64,000 nucleotides of DNA from Terriglobales bacterium (GTDB taxonomy: Bacteria > Acidobacteriota > Terriglobia > Terriglobales > Acidobacteriaceae). Within the stretch, counting starts at the first letter, position 1, and each line of letters opens with the position of its first letter. Positions 17,888 to 25,744 of this stretch are shown piece after piece. A program made the translations under genes and the position numbers. The stretch lies in assembly GCA_035561515.1 (NCBI GenBank), contig DATMXP010000015.1, positions 1 through 64,000 on the forward strand. Direction: 5' to 3'. The notes below the pieces were generated by a model. That model was not told the origin of the DNA. It worked only from the letters and a program-made list of their open reading frames with translations, and made no database searches.

Positions 17888-18394
17888 ATGCGTCACCTTA
17901 AAGCAGGCAAGAAGCTCGGACGGAACACCAGCCATCGTCGCGCTCTGTTGCGCAACCTGGTCACTTCGCTGATCGTGGAAGAGCGTATTGAAACCACGGA
18001 AGCGAAGGCAAAAGCCATGCGTCCGCAAGTCGAAAAAATGATCACTCTCGGCAAGAAGGGCGACGTCAGCGCACGCCGTCTCGCTGCCGGATACTTGATG
18101 ACCCGCGACGCCGTGACCAAGTTGTTCGACACCGTTGCGCCCCGTTTCGGCGACCGCAACGGCGGCTATTTGCGGATCATTCGCAAGGGATGGCAGCAGG
18201 GCGATGGCGCCGAGAAGGTGTACATCGAACTGCTCGGCTCCGAGAAGGTGATCGACGAGAAGCGCCAGAAACGCGCTGAAGCCCGTGCCAAGCGTGCCGA
18301 AGAGGCCCGCAAGGCGATGGAAGAAGCGCAGGCAGAACAGCAGGCGGAAGGCGGAGAAGCGCCGGCAGCCGAAGGCGGCGAAGAAAAGAAGTAA
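17888..18394 (+). CDS. rplQ: 50S ribosomal protein L17 (bL17)
   Basis: 50S protein near the tunnel exit. Residues 1-120 are the family domain (MRHLKAGKKLGRNTSHRRALLRNLVTSLI ... GGYLRIIRKGWQQGDGAEKVYIELLG). A charged C-terminal tail rich in Glu, Ala and Lys, about 45 residues and probably helical, extends it to 168. It is the last gene of the operon and is followed by a strong terminator. Confidence 0.97.
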   Translation: MRHLKAGKKLGRNTSHRRALLRNLVTSLIVEERIETTEAKAKAMRPQVEKMITLGKKGDVSARRLAAGYLMTRDAVTKLFDTVAPRFGDRNGGYLRIIRKGWQQGDGAEKVYIELLGSEKVIDEKRQKRAEARAKRAEEARKAMEEAQAEQQAEGGEAPAAEGGEEKK

Positions 18395-18417
18395 GCCGGT
18401 TCTCGTCTCAATTCAAA

Positions 18418-18450
18418 AGCGCACCCGCGTAGGGTGCGCTTTTTCTTTTT
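18418..18450 (+). terminator. Intrinsic terminator after rplQ
   Basis: AGCGCACCC (18418-18426) and GGGTGCGCT (18432-18440) form a perfect 9-bp stem with a 5-base loop, followed by TTTTCTTTTT. It ends the ribosomal protein operon. Confidence 0.93.
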
Positions 18451-18458
18451 GGGGCTGG

Positions 18459-18731
18459 TTATCTCTTCCGTCGGATCAGCAGACCAAACAGCATCCCGGT
18501 CAAGAAGGCGGCGGTTGCTGCCCCAATCACCGTCTCAATGGGATGACGTTTCACCCGCTGCGTGTTCTCCTCCATAAAGTCCTCGATCGCGTCGCCACCG
18601 TGCTTCGCGGCACGCTTTGCAACCGCGATGCCGTCATCCATCGCTTCTGCCAACCGCGACGCGGCGCGAGAAACCTTGTGGGCGGAATCAGTTAAGTGCT
18701 CGCTGACTTTTTCCATCACAGCTTCCGGCAT
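18459..18731 (-). CDS. ElaB/YqjD-like membrane-anchored small protein
   Basis: A 90-residue protein with an amphipathic helical N-terminal part (SEHLTDSAHKVSRAASRLAEAMDDGI), then RHPIETVIGAATAAFLTGMLFGLLIRRKR. The HPIETVIGAA plus single C-terminal membrane segment is the pattern of the DUF883 family, to which the E. coli ribosome-associated membrane proteins ElaB and YqjD belong. GGAGGT six bases before the ATG is a near-ideal ribosome binding site. It is oriented against the ribosomal operon and shares its terminator region. The function in this organism is unknown. Confidence 0.8.
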   Translation of the reverse strand: MPEAVMEKVSEHLTDSAHKVSRAASRLAEAMDDGIAVAKRAAKHGGDAIEDFMEENTQRVKRHPIETVIGAATAAFLTGMLFGLLIRRKR

Positions 18732-18907
18732 GTTGTACCTCCTTTGCAGGCCTCACTTTCGCTGTGCACCCTTCAGTTTGAACCCGTCCTTGGGGAATTC
18801 CAGCAAATTTGAGACGAAAAGTTGCGACGAGTACCAAATCGGACCGGCGAATCCACCAGTCCTCGGTTGTCAAAGTGCTACTATTCCGGACAGGGGTGGC
18901 CTTTTTT

Positions 18908-19336
18908 ATGACATCGGAAGAGCAGTCGATCCTTGCCGTTTTGCAGCACCTTGAGCAGTGTTGGAATACCGCCGATAGCCATGGTTTCGCAACCGTGTTT
19001 GCCGAAGACGCAACTTTCATTCAGATTTTCGGCGGACAACTGGACGGTCGTTCGGCCATCGAAGCCTCGCATCGCGCTATCTTCGACACAATCTACAAAG
19101 GCAGCCGTTCTCGCTGGGAACTGCGCAGCGTTCGTTGGATCAAGCCAGATGTTGCGGTTGCATTCACCCAGGCACACGTCGATTTCTTCGAAGGCGATCA
19201 GCCCCGCGCACTCGATACGCGCCCGACCATGGTGATGGTCAGGACGGAAGGGAAGTGGCAGATCGTCGCCTTCCAGAATACCCGTATTGCGCCGATGCCG
19301 GCGGCAGCTCAGGCGGCCAGTGCTCTGGCCACCTAG
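18908..19336 (+). CDS. SnoaL-like / DUF4440-type protein (SgcJ/EcaC family)
   Basis: A 142-residue NTF2-fold protein from the ATG at 18908; the frame is open upstream without homologous residues. HLEQCWNTADSHGFATVFAEDATFIQIFGGQLDGRSAIEASHRAIF and the closing VMVRTEGKWQIVAFQNTRIAP are typical of the uncharacterised SgcJ/EcaC group, often annotated as oxidoreductases without direct evidence. No signal peptide is visible. It stands alone between convergent and divergent neighbours. Confidence 0.8.
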   Translation: MTSEEQSILAVLQHLEQCWNTADSHGFATVFAEDATFIQIFGGQLDGRSAIEASHRAIFDTIYKGSRSRWELRSVRWIKPDVAVAFTQAHVDFFEGDQPRALDTRPTMVMVRTEGKWQIVAFQNTRIAPMPAAAQAASALAT

Positions 19337-19409
19337 ACACCGGGTTGCATCGCAGGGTTGTCACCAAACGTGCCTTAACCGTTGGTGGGTTACCCCCCAG
19401 CCAATCCGC

Positions 19410-20165
19410 CTACTCCTGCTTCTGCAATAGCTTCACCGCATAAGCAAACGCCACCGCCGAGAAGGCCACAAACGCTACGCCCTGCCACAGCACCGTCTGT
19501 GCGTTGCCCAGGCCGATCGACGTATACCGGAACCAGTCGATCTGCCACGTGATCGGGTTCAGCGACGCCGTTGTCCGAAGCCATGCCGGCAGCGGCTCCA
19601 GTGGATAAAACATCGAACTCGCGAACAGGAACACGAAGTAGAAGATCGACGTGATGCTGTTAAACACATCGTTACGCCGTGTCTTCAGCGCGAAGATCGA
19701 GTAGAAGAAGAACCATCCCGCCGTGCCCACTGCCATCCCCAGGAACGTCAGCGGCACGCGCGACCACGTCAGGCGGATGTCGAACAGCAGCCATCCCAGC
19801 CCCAGCGCGATGGCCGCCTGCAGCAGCGCGATGAAGACGTTCACCAGCACCTTGCCCAGCAGGTATTCCGCGCGGCTTATCGGATACGTCAGCATTTCGA
19901 AAAAGATGCCGTTATCGCGATCCAGAAAGAACGACCACGACGTATTCGCCGCAATCCCAAAGCTCGCCATCGCCAGCACGCCGCCGAGAAAGAATGCGTT
20001 GTAGTCCATGCCCGGCACATTCACCGGCATCTCCAGCGCCGCATTCACGCCCACGCCGAACACCAGCATGTAGCACAGCGGATACGCCAGGTCCCAGAAC
20101 ACGAACGTCAGGTTCGTCGCCCGAATCATCGCCTCGCGATACACGATTGCCTTCAGCGTACTCAT
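19410..20165 (-). CDS. ABC-2 type exporter, permease subunit
   Basis: A 251-residue integral membrane protein with six predicted hydrophobic segments. FFEMLTYPISRAEYLLGKVLVN matches the conserved ABC-2 loop found in DrrB/NodJ-type permeases. It overlaps the ATPase gene by four bases (stop and start share ATGA), so the pair is one two-gene transporter. The substrate cannot be told; drug or lipid-linked molecules are usual for the family. Confidence 0.92.
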   Translation of the reverse strand: MSTLKAIVYREAMIRATNLTFVFWDLAYPLCYMLVFGVGVNAALEMPVNVPGMDYNAFFLGGVLAMASFGIAANTSWSFFLDRDNGIFFEMLTYPISRAEYLLGKVLVNVFIALLQAAIALGLGWLLFDIRLTWSRVPLTFLGMAVGTAGWFFFYSIFALKTRRNDVFNSITSIFYFVFLFASSMFYPLEPLPAWLRTTASLNPITWQIDWFRYTSIGLGNAQTVLWQGVAFVAFSAVAFAYAVKLLQKQE

Positions 20166-21112
20166 GCCACCATCTCCTTCTTCGTCAGCTCGATGAAGAT
20201 GTCCTCGAGCGATGCGCTGTTCAACTCCACTCGCAGCACGTTGCGTCCGCGTGCCAGCGCCGTAATGATGTCGAGCACACGGCCTTCGCGTGCCTTCACC
20301 GTCATCTCCACCGTGTGATGGTCCACCTGTACTCGGATCGGTTCGAACTGCTTCACTTCGGCTTCAATCCCTTCGGGCACCGCATCGAACGTCATGCTCA
20401 CGTCGTAAACGCCCTGCGACAGCAGCTTCAGCGTATTCAAATCGCCACGCGCCACCTGCTTGCCCTTGTTCATGATCAGGATGTCGTCACAAAGCTCCTC
20501 GGCCTCACTAAGGATCTGCGTCGTCAACACGATCGTGCGTCCCTTTGCGGCCTCTGCCCGAAGCGACTCCATCACCTCGCGCTTCAGGATCGGGTCCATA
20601 CCCGTCGAGAACTCGTCGAGAAACAGGATCGGCGTCTCCACCATGAACACCTTCGCCACCTGCACCCGTCGCTTGAAGCCGCCGCTCAGGTCCTGCACCT
20701 TGTTGTCGGCTTCGGCGTTCAGTTGGAAGCGGTCCATCACCTCCGCCGCGCGGTCCATCGCCTGCCGGCCGGTAAGCCCGTGAAATCGCGCGAACGTCAG
20801 CAGGTTATCGCGCACGGATAGGAACAGTTCCACAGCGGTGTCCTGGAGTACGGCCGAAATCCTGCGGCGCACTTCCAGCGGTTTCTCTTCCACGTTGAAT
20901 CCGAGGATTCGCACCGTTCCCTCCGTCGGACGCCCCAGCGTGGTCAGCACTCTCAACATGGTCGACTTCCCGGCGCCGTTCGGGCCGAGCAGTCCGAAGA
21001 TCGTACCTTCCTCGACCGAAAAGCTCATTCCATCCACGGCACGCACCGGTGCGCGTCCCCGCGACTCGTAAACCTTTACCAGGTGCTCAACTTCAATCAC
21101 ATGTCTGCTCAT
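20162..21112 (-). CDS. ABC-2 type exporter, ATP-binding subunit (DrrA-like)
   Basis: A 316-residue ATPase. Walker A GPNGAGKST is near residue 40, the signature LSGGFKRRVQVAKVF has Phe-Lys in place of the usual Gln-Gln, and Walker B ILFLDEFSTGMDP follows. The C-terminal third (from about residue 230) is the accessory domain typical of DrrA/CcmA-like exporters. It is transcribed first and overlaps the permease gene. The region upstream (21113-21339) shows no gene. Confidence 0.93.
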   Translation of the reverse strand: MSRHVIEVEHLVKVYESRGRAPVRAVDGMSFSVEEGTIFGLLGPNGAGKSTMLRVLTTLGRPTEGTVRILGFNVEEKPLEVRRRISAVLQDTAVELFLSVRDNLLTFARFHGLTGRQAMDRAAEVMDRFQLNAEADNKVQDLSGGFKRRVQVAKVFMVETPILFLDEFSTGMDPILKREVMESLRAEAAKGRTIVLTTQILSEAEELCDDILIMNKGKQVARGDLNTLKLLSQGVYDVSMTFDAVPEGIEAEVKQFEPIRVQVDHHTVEMTVKAREGRVLDIITALARGRNVLRVELNSASLEDIFIELTKKEMVA

Positions 21113-21339
21113 TCGTTGTCTCGCTCAATGCATGCGATCGCGACAAAACAAGGCGATCGAAAGCTCATTTTTGAAGTATGCGGAGAAAGGACAAGTCCGG
21201 CAAAAGCCAGGGCTGGCAGCCGTACCTGCGGGAACTACTTACGCGATGGTGCGGATTCTCATCGGAAGGACTCTCTGGAAACTAATCTAGCCTGACGTTC
21301 AACGTTCGGTCAACCGTCAGGGACGAGTTGTGACTCCCC

Positions 21340-21534
21340 TCAACTAGTCGCAACTGCGGCATTCCTTGCTTCTGCGCGCGCTTGGCTGCGTTGCATCAGC
21401 GCAACGCTCTCCCGGTCGAGCCTCAGCGACATTTCCATCAAGTCGCGCGACCTTTCCTTCAGTGCTCGAGATTGTTCAATGATAACTTTCGATTGCGTTA
21501 CCAGTGCCAGGCCGTTCTCGCGTGTAAGCGTCAT
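21340..21534 (-). CDS. Small helical hypothetical protein
   Basis: 64 codons encoding an almost entirely helical, charged protein with repeats of the form QSRALKERSRDLMEMSLRLDRE and no Cys, Pro or hydrophobic segment. AGAGG lies five to six bases before the ATG, which argues for a real gene. No family is recognised. It could be a small coiled-coil protein; a chance ORF is possible. Confidence 0.5.
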   Translation of the reverse strand: MTLTRENGLALVTQSKVIIEQSRALKERSRDLMEMSLRLDRESVALMQRSQARAEARNAAVATS

Positions 21535-21668
21535 CTGCGCCTCTTTCCACTGCGCAGATAAGGCCGTGTCGCTACGGCGGGATTACTTGCGTAGAACTCC
21601 ACCATACACCTGATTAGACCGCCATTCCGTCATGGCGCAAAAAGGCGTAGTTCTGCGGAACTTTACCC

Positions 21669-24506
21669 TCAAATCCAAACCTTCGACGCTGGCGCTGAGG
21701 TTGTCGCGTCCTCGTCCCGCGGATACTCCGGCGGCGGGCCGACGCGGTTCATGCGCGCATAATTTGGGATTGCCAACATTTCAGAGCCATCCGCCCATTC
21801 ACCTCGAATGACCATTACGCCACCGAGCAGGTCAGACCTCCATTCGGTCCGCAGCGGAGCGTCGCCAAGCTTCTGATCAATATTCCGATTATCCGCACGT
21901 TCCAGGTTGTAGACCAGCGGGCCATACTTCAGCGCCACCAGTCCGGCATCCGCCGCAATTCGCGGATCCGCCGTCACTCGTTGCGGCCCCATCGGTAGCT
22001 CCAATTCAATTCGATCTCCAGCTTTCCACTCGCGCGTCACTACGGCATAGCCTTTCTCGATAGCAGGCGTGAACTTCTTTCCATTGACCTTGAAGCTCTT
22101 CACGCCCCGAACCACGGGCGAGTCTTTATACAGCTTGCTCGTTGTGCGATCCGGAATCCGTACGTGGACGGAGAACCTCTTCGCCTGCTCAGGATTTACC
22201 GTGATCGCAACCGTACCCTTCCACGGATAATCCGTCTTCTGCGCCACCTCCACCGCTGTTCCGGCGATATCGCCAACGTCAATTCGGCTGCCCACGAACA
22301 TGTTCACGTACAGACCCGCCTTGCTCTTTGCATACGTCCAGGTCGGAATCATCAACAGCGTTCGCGTAAAGTTTCCCACGCAGCACGGACACACGTGCCA
22401 CTGCGCGCGTTCCGTATCCACCAGCGGATTCGTATAGCAGAAGCTCTTGCCATCCAGCGCAACGCCACCCAGCAGCGCGTTATACATCGTTTGCTCGTAC
22501 AGGTCGGCATACTTCGCGTCGTGATACGCCAGGTTCAACTTGTACTGAAAGAACACCAGTCCGCAGCTCGAACACGTCTCGCAATAGGCATCGTTCGGAA
22601 GCGAGTAGTTCGGTCCGAAGCCCTCCGACGTTTCGCCGCTCCCGATCCCGCCCGTCACGTAGTACTTCTTGTTCACCATGTTGTCCCACAGTGACATGAC
22701 CGCGCCCTGGTAATACGGATCGTGTGTCTCGGCGGCGATGTCCGCCATGCCGGAGTAAAAGTAAGTCGCCCGCACCGCGTGACCTACAGCTTCGTACTGC
22801 TGTCCCGGAGGCAGATGGCTCTGGTCATATTCCGAGCCTCCACGGCGCGAATCCAACAAAAACTTCGCCAGCGCAATATACGCATCGCCCCGGTGATTGC
22901 CTTCCTGATCGTTGACGAAGCGTCCAAAGCGCACCAGCGCCTGCTCCATCTCCTGGTGCCCGTCATACCATTCCTTCTTGCCCGGGCCGATATTCGTCAC
23001 CCAGCAGTCAGCCAGTTTCTTCGCCGCGCTATACAGTCGAAGGTCCTTGCCGTCTGTAAGCGTGTAATGGTTGATGGCCGACTCGATAAAGTACCCCGCC
23101 ACATATCCTTCGTGATTGCCCCGATGTTCCGGCGACCATCTCTCCGGCCAGTTCTTCCGATCCTCGAGCGTGTAGGCCGTCTGCAGATACCCGTCCGGCA
23201 TCTGCGCCCCCAGAATGATCGGGATCCACCGGTCCAGTGTCGTGCGCATCATCTCTTGCGCCCGTAGCGTCTCCGCATCGCCGTTCGCGTCTACCATCAG
23301 CGCGATGCACATCGACTCCACCATCTGGTGCACCCAGGCATTCGAGAACACGTAGCCCTTGTGCTTCCCATGAGGTTCGCCGCGGAGTGCTTTACCGGCC
23401 TCGATAAAGTTGTCGATCCCGCCATCGCCGCGCATCTTCGCAATGTCCGTCCGCTCGCACATCCGGATGCAATGCGGAATCCAGTTCACGATCAGCGACT
23501 TCGCGCGCTCATTCCAGAACCGGCTGTCGATGGAGTACCTGCGCGTATACACCACATCCAGCCGGTCTTTTGGCGGAGGCGGTTCCACATGTACCGCTAT
23601 CCTCTTCGACCTGTCGTCGGAGCCGGAAGCCGCGAGCGCCAGCACGTAATCGCCCGGCGCCGAGAATAGCGCCGTCGTCGTCGGTGAATCAGCTCGCGCG
23701 AACGTCACCTTTCCGGGCCCATCGGCTTTCAGCCATCGTGAGGCATTGCCCGGTGAATCCTCCAGCCACGTTACCTTGCCGGCCAGATACGTTTGCGAGC
23801 CGAGCATCACCGATCGGTCCACGCCGGCATCAATCACCGGCGAAAGTCCGGGAGCCGCGCCATGGTTAAAAACTCTCCATTCGAGAATGCCCGCCGGGTG
23901 TCCTTTCTGGGCCGTGACCACGAGGCGTACCTTGCTGGTCTTTACCGGCTTGAAGGTCGTCATGTTGAACGCGTCGGCCGCCACGCCCAGACCTTGCGGC
24001 TCGCTTACCTCTTCGAAATCGCTTCCATCCCAGTAGAGAATTCGATAGCTCGCCGGCGCCTGCATCGTCTGCGGACTGCTGGCTCCTGGTATCGCCACAC
24101 CCTTCGGACGTTCCGCCGCCCAGTAAACCTCAATCTTGTTGACCGTAACCGGTTCGCTCCAGTCATACTGCACCCACGATTCGCGCTTCCTCTCAACTTC
24201 CCACGAGTGTTGCAGTGGGTACATTCCGTGAGAGCGGTCAAACGAACTCTCGGGTACGAAGCCGTCGTTGAGCGCGGAGATCTTGTTCTCGCTTCTCGGA
24301 GTCATACTCGACGGAGCAGCCACGCGCGCGACATTCAGGGCACCGGCAGAACCCTGAGCGAATGCCGTCTTTCCGGCGACGGCCGTCACCACAGCTGCTC
24401 CCATCAATCCCGCCAGGAACTCTCGCCGGTTAGGGTCAAATTGAGGTTGGCTTACTGTGGACGGAGTGTCCGGGGCTTTCTTCGCAGGAGGTAGGTTTTC
24501 ATTCAT
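21669..24506 (-). CDS. Tat-exported GH127 family beta-L-arabinofuranosidase-like enzyme
   Basis: A 945-residue glycosidase. A twin-arginine signal (NRREFLAGLMGAAVV...AFAQG) near residues 27-50 sends it folded across the inner membrane. An F5/8 type C-like region (WVQYDWSEPVTVNKIEVYWA, about 130-210) precedes the GH127 (DUF1680) barrel. The zinc site of this family, Glu-x-Cys plus Cys-Cys, is seen as CETCSSC near 640-650 and CPCCVGNFTR near 705-712; the first Cys of the CC pair is the likely nucleophile, as in HypBA1. The substrate is inferred as plant arabinofuranoside. It stands alone with no sugar-use cluster beside it. Confidence 0.9.
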   Translation of the reverse strand: MNENLPPAKKAPDTPSTVSQPQFDPNRREFLAGLMGAAVVTAVAGKTAFAQGSAGALNVARVAAPSSMTPRSENKISALNDGFVPESSFDRSHGMYPLQHSWEVERKRESWVQYDWSEPVTVNKIEVYWAAERPKGVAIPGASSPQTMQAPASYRILYWDGSDFEEVSEPQGLGVAADAFNMTTFKPVKTSKVRLVVTAQKGHPAGILEWRVFNHGAAPGLSPVIDAGVDRSVMLGSQTYLAGKVTWLEDSPGNASRWLKADGPGKVTFARADSPTTTALFSAPGDYVLALAASGSDDRSKRIAVHVEPPPPKDRLDVVYTRRYSIDSRFWNERAKSLIVNWIPHCIRMCERTDIAKMRGDGGIDNFIEAGKALRGEPHGKHKGYVFSNAWVHQMVESMCIALMVDANGDAETLRAQEMMRTTLDRWIPIILGAQMPDGYLQTAYTLEDRKNWPERWSPEHRGNHEGYVAGYFIESAINHYTLTDGKDLRLYSAAKKLADCWVTNIGPGKKEWYDGHQEMEQALVRFGRFVNDQEGNHRGDAYIALAKFLLDSRRGGSEYDQSHLPPGQQYEAVGHAVRATYFYSGMADIAAETHDPYYQGAVMSLWDNMVNKKYYVTGGIGSGETSEGFGPNYSLPNDAYCETCSSCGLVFFQYKLNLAYHDAKYADLYEQTMYNALLGGVALDGKSFCYTNPLVDTERAQWHVCPCCVGNFTRTLLMIPTWTYAKSKAGLYVNMFVGSRIDVGDIAGTAVEVAQKTDYPWKGTVAITVNPEQAKRFSVHVRIPDRTTSKLYKDSPVVRGVKSFKVNGKKFTPAIEKGYAVVTREWKAGDRIELELPMGPQRVTADPRIAADAGLVALKYGPLVYNLERADNRNIDQKLGDAPLRTEWRSDLLGGVMVIRGEWADGSEMLAIPNYARMNRVGPPPEYPRDEDATTSAPASKVWI

Positions 24507-24567
24507 GGCGTTGCATCGTAATTATCGCCGAATCCGATCGTCGGAGCGCCGCCGAAGCGATATCTCA

Positions 24568-24614
24568 GCCGCGGAGCGGCGTAACGCTGTTTCAGCCCAG
24601 CGCGAAGCGCTGGG
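24568..24614. repeat. Pair of short palindromes (REP-like)
   Basis: GCCGC-GGA-GCGGC (24568-24580) and CCCAGCGC-GAA-GCGCTGGG (24596-24614) are perfect stems with 3-base loops, 15 bases apart, in the 154-base spacer between the GH127 gene and the JAMM gene. Their form resembles dispersed REP-type elements; other genome copies cannot be checked here. Confidence 0.55.
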
Positions 24615-24660
24615 TTACGGTGGAGCAAAGATGATCCCAGTCCGGCGGGGCGACACGATT

Positions 24661-25119
24661 CTATCCCGCCGTCTTCGCCGCTTCCGCCCTCTGGTCCTCG
24701 GCAATCGTCAACTGCAATAGCTTCTTCGACCCGTTATAAAACGCAAAGCTCACGAACCGCCGCTTGGCCGTCTTGCGGATCGCGCAGATCCCCATCACCA
24801 GCTCGCGGTCGCGCGCCATCGCCTCCCAGTCAATGTTGCTTGGTTCAATCGTCGATTGCGGATGCGTATGGATGGTGCCCAGAATGTCGAACCGTCGCAC
24901 GTCCTCGCCGTCCGTCATCGGATCAAGGTCCTCGTCGATGACCACCTCGAAGCGCGTGGCCTCATGCTCCAGTTCGCGGAAGGCGTAGACCCGAGCTTGC
25001 CCATCCACCACGCGCCCCACGATTTGCTCCAGGAACTCCTTGGGATACAACTTCAGCGCGCGCCGCTTGAAGGCATCAAGGACTTTCCGGTCCACCACCA
25101 CTTCGGTCAACTCTGGCAT
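24661..25119 (-). CDS. JAMM-motif (Mov34/MPN/PAD-1-like) putative metallopeptidase
   Basis: A 152-residue single-domain protein. HTHPQSTIEPSNID (near residues 83-96) fits the JAMM zinc motif H-x-H-P...P-S-x-x-D; the candidate upstream Glu lies in EFLEQIVGRVVDG. Enzymes of this fold cut isopeptide or other bonds in ubiquitin-like, siderophore or molybdopterin pathways. No ubiquitin-like, E1 or cysteine synthase gene is adjacent, so the substrate is unknown. No clear Shine-Dalgarno site precedes the ATG. Upstream lies a 625-base intergenic region. Confidence 0.75.
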   Translation of the reverse strand: MPELTEVVVDRKVLDAFKRRALKLYPKEFLEQIVGRVVDGQARVYAFRELEHEATRFEVVIDEDLDPMTDGEDVRRFDILGTIHTHPQSTIEPSNIDWEAMARDRELVMGICAIRKTAKRRFVSFAFYNGSKKLLQLTIAEDQRAEAAKTAG

Positions 25120-25330
25120 TAGCTAAGACAGTAACCGATTTTGGGGAGGGGAGAAAGTGGAGTTCCATAATCTCCAGTTGTGTCCGGCGAGTGTCGCAAA
25201 GTAGGTTTGGGTGTCCACCATTTGCAAGCGAGGCGTCCTTTCCCAATTCCGGAAAAAAGATGTCAAGGGGGTCAACGCCCTCAATAACTCGTAAGTTCCT
25301 GATTTAACGGCAAATATAATTCTCATAAAG

Positions 25331-25363
25331 TTGGCATAGTACCCCCGCCCAAATTGCTATCCT
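25331..25363 (+). promoter_or_regulatory. Possible promoter for an orphan short transcript
   Basis: TTGGCA (25331-25336) and an extended -10, TGCTATCCT (25355-25363), point toward the hairpin at 25374. The spacing between TTGGCA and TATCCT is 21, too long for a good sigma-70 pair, so the call rests on the extended -10 alone. Confidence 0.3.
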
Positions 25364-25373
25364 GAATATGTAG

Positions 25374-25418
25374 GTGGTGAAGGCGAACTTTTTCGTCGAC
25401 ACCACTTTTTGTGTTTTT
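25374..25418 (+). terminator. Strong intrinsic terminator with no upstream gene
   Basis: GTGGTG, two unpaired bases, GGCGAA, a 4-base loop, TTCGTC, two unpaired bases, CACCAC: a long stem (one G-U) followed by TTTTTGTGTTTTT. It points in the + direction, yet the neighbouring genes on both sides are on the minus strand. It may end an unannotated small RNA starting near 25370 or further upstream. Confidence 0.7.
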
Positions 25419-25666
25419 ACCGGCAACCGCAACCGAGAACCAGTAGCGAACGATAACTAGAAAGTAAACGCCAATGGAATTAACGGCCCTGGAATGAGGA
25501 CTTTGAACTGTAAGTCCTTTGGAATCTTTTCTGAAGCCAAAGGTCTACACGTAAATCACTGATTCCATTGCATCGAGAGAGGTAGGGGGAGGGGGGTAGG
25601 TATCCTGTCAGCCAGAACGTGGGTACCCCGTGCACGTTTACTGATTCACAAAGGCATCGAGGGCTG
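25419..25666. other. Intergenic DNA without a gene
   Basis: No coding sequence with family residues or a good ribosome binding site is seen. It contains the inverted repeat GGACTT / AAGTCC (25498-25517) and a G-rich tract GGTAGGGGGAGGGGGGTAGG (25581-25600). Confidence 0.5.
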
Positions 25667-25739
25667 CTAAGAGTTAGAAGCTAAAAGCCGCTAGCCCCTA
25701 GCCCCTAACCGCTAGCCCCTAGCTTCTGGCTTCTATCCC
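25667..25739 (+). repeat. Heptad repeat array outside the ribosomal operon
   Basis: Units in 7-bp phase: CTAAGAG, TTAGAAG, CTAAAAG, then CCG, then CTAGCCC, CTAGCCC, CTAACCG, CTAGCCC, CTAGCTT, CTGGCTT, CTATCCC. CCGCTAGCCCCTAGC is repeated exactly 21 bp apart (25688 and 25709). The purine-rich first block is roughly complementary to the pyrimidine-rich second. The array lies just past the 3' end of the ATP-grasp gene. Confidence 0.9.
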
Positions 25740-25744
25740 CCGAT

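Noticed and set aside
25123..25326. Minus-strand 67-codon ORF upstream of the JAMM gene
   Set aside because: No ribosome binding site, no domain, and it lies in the region expected to hold the JAMM promoter.
25331..25360. Sigma-54 promoter (TTGGCA ... TTGC)
   Set aside because: The GG and GC elements are about 22 bases apart, not the required 10, so the match is coincidental.
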